Part shown: positions 58,901 to 61,900 of the stretch, piece by piece | Layout: every line of letters begins with the position of its first letter | How positions within the stretch are numbered: the stretch's first letter is position 1 | Source of the DNA: Shinisaurus crocodilurus | Taxonomy: Eukaryota; Chordata; Lepidosauria; Squamata; Shinisauridae | NCBI GenBank assembly: GCA_021292165.1 | Contig: CM037878.1 | Coordinates: forward strand, 290,642,971-290,706,970 | DNA: 64,000 nt | Direction: 5' to 3' | Position numbers and translations under genes: made by a program | The notes under the pieces: model-generated | What the model was told of the DNA's origin: nothing | What the model saw: the letters and a program-made list of their open reading frames with translations, nothing else | Databases searched by the model: none

Positions 58901-61900
58901 TCAGGGCCGGATTAAAAGCATTATGGGCCTGGCGCTGAGGAGGGTGCGCGGCTGAAGAGGGCGCGCGGCTGAAGAGGGCGCAGAAACGCTGCGCTCCTCT
59001 TCGCTGCCGCTGCGCCGCCCCCGCCAGGCCTCCGCCTCCCCACCCTCCCTCCCTCCCGCCGCCGCCACCGCCCCCTCCTGTCCCGCTTGCCGCTGCGCCT
59101 CCCCCTGCCCTCCCGCTCGCTGCCGCTGTGCCTCCCGCCGCCGCCGCCAGGGCAGGGGGAGGGTAGGTTGGTGGTGGCGGCGCAGGGTGTTTTTTTTTTT
59201 GCAGAGCAGGGCTGCTTTGGAGAGGGGGCCCCGCTAAATATTATTTCGCCTGGGGCGCCAAACTGCCCTGCACCGGTCCTGATTGTGGGCCTGTTTTGGG
59301 GTAGGGGCCTGGAGCTGCAGCTCCAATAGCCCCTATCTTAATCCGGCCCTGCTGGTGTTTAAGGAAAAGCTCCAGCAGCAGAAATCAGGAGTGGATTTTG
59401 GGTCACCGCATAAACGTTATTTAAGCTGTGTCAGCACAGCAAGAAATGATGATCCTCTCCAGGAAGATAAGATCTTTTTAGGGAGTTCAAGCACTCCAGG
59501 GCCTGGGTCTCTCTTAAAGCAAGAACATCCCAGAACAAAAGACAGAGCCTAGTTTTGTCGTCTCCCTGCCCACAAATCCCTTTTCACCAGGGTCAGTTCT
59601 GACTAGCCGATTTTGGGGACGTCAGCCGGGCCCTGCGCTGGCCCTTCCCAGCTGGTGCTCAGATCCCAGCAAGAGACCATCATCCACTCCCCTCTGCCTG
59701 CGCCAGATTTCTCCCCACGCCTTTTTACTTTTTGGAGAGCACAAAGCACAAATTACTGCAAGAAGGGCCAAGAAGGCCGTTCTGTCAGAGAGACGGGGCA
59801 GTGGTTGATCTGAGCTAGCTTGAAAACAAAGGCAGGCAGGCTGAACAAATAGACGTGCTTGCCGAGTGTGCAATCCGGAAAACTTTGTTGGGTCTTGTTG
59901 CAGACATCTGGTTCGCATTGCCTCTCCCCCCTCGCTGCTGTTTGGTTTGGCTGCTCTGGGACCATAAGCCCGCAAAACCGGGAACAGTCAAATTAGTGGA
60001 TTAAGAAGCATCCTGTGCTCTTTACTTGACACTTCTTTGCTAAACTGTAAGGGCAGAAAGCGACGCCCGTACCTTTGGGAGGGGAAACGGGTGACTTTTG
60101 CTTGCTCCGGGCGTTGGGAGAGCTGGGGGACCGGGACCCCCTAGCTCGGCCGTCCCCAACCCGGTGCCTTGCAGCTGTGCTGGGATGCCGTTCCCCATAT
60201 CCGCCGCCAGCGTGGCACCCGGTTGGGGAAGACGGCTCCTGCTCCTCCGTGACCTGCTCCCAGCCGCAGAGCGAGGCGGAAATTGGTCTGGCAGCAGGAC
60301 GGAGCCTCCTGGGGGCAGAACGATGAACGACCAAGCTGACCGGCCCGCCGTGTTTGGAGTAGAAGTGCTGCAAGCTCTTCAGGTGCCAGTCGCCTGTTCG
60401 GCTGACAGCATCCCTTGCCCTGAAGCACCAGGGCCGCCCGTGTTCCCAGCATCTTCGTGGCCTGTCCCAGTCCCTCTTCTCACCAAGCCAACTCCTTGGG
60501 TGCAGCGCTGGGCCTCTGTGCTTGGCGTTCTCCGTGCGCCTGCCACGCAGCTTCCGTCGTCCCCTGGAGAGTCCCGTGGCGCTTGCTTGCCGTTGCTCTC
60601 CTGTGGTTCTGCTTACAGACGGGCTTGGGAAACTGGGCTGAGATACCACTCCCATCATCTCTGACCACTGGCCAGGCTGGTGGGGAGGCTGATGGGAACT
60701 GGCGCCCAACCACGTCTGGAGGGCACCGGGTTGTCACCCTATTGGGTCATTTCCTATCGGGTCATTTCTACTACACCCTATTGGGTCGTTTCTACTATAG
60801 GAGTAGTAACAGTAGAGATATTCAAGACCTGACAGCCAGATTTGGAGGGCTGCTTGTATCTTGAGGTTCTGATCCATTGCTTAATGATTTATTTAGTTAC
60901 CTGTGGCCTTCGGTGGATAGTTACTTTCTCATCGTTTTATTTATTTACTTATTTGGCAGTAGGTTGAACATTCTGAGTTCTCATTGGGTTTGTTTGTTTA
61001 GGGTTTGGTGTTCTTTTTTTGGGGGTGACATTGATGTACACCGGCCTTCTCCAACCTGGTGATCGCCAGATGCTTTGGACTTCTACTCCCATCAGCCCCA
61101 GTATGACCAGCGATCAGGAATGCTGGGAGCTGTAGTCCAAAACATCTGGAGGGCACCAGCTTGAGGAAGGCTGGCGGACACACACGTAGAAACTCATCTC
61201 GAAACTTGTAACTTCCCTCAGAGGTTAAGTGTCTCAGATCGATGCTCAGAATCCAGGAGACGACGTGAGCTTCACTTGCATGCACATTCAGCCATTAAGG
61301 GGGAATCGTTCACGCCGCAGCCCTCCCTGCCCCAATGGAGGCAAGGGAGCCCCAGTTTTTCCCTCCCTGGGCTCATCAGAGCGGACGCTGGCCTGAACAG
61401 GCGTTTGTGCACCAGGGTTCCTGGAATAAAAGGCGGATGAGTCAAGAACCTCTCCCCTTGCCAGAGGTTCCCCTCAGTTCACATTAGCCTTGGATTCACC
61501 CGCAGACAACGGAAATGAGCCAAAGACGGATGCGAGGGAAGAGTCTGTTACCCCAGGATCTCTCAGGGCCGGAGCTCCCAGTGGGTCTCGAACTGGTAAC
61601 CCAAGGGGTCTCGGGTAGGGATTTAACCTGTGCTGCACCACCCATGTGCTGTTCCAGCTGGTTCAGGCTCCGTCCTGCAGCAGTCTATAGGGCAAATCCG
61701 TCTCGAAGGTCAAAAGGCAGGGAGAGGTCAGAAGCACAGGCAGACAGTCCAGTACAACTTGCACAATCCAAGAAACAGGGTCTTGTCAGGAACAGGGGTG
61801 GGCGAGCAAGCAACGTTCATGTTTGCCCAGATTCTCCCAAGAATCAGCTTGAGGCTTGTCTCTCCTTCAGTTTCTGCAAGTGCTTGCAGTCGTCCTTTGA

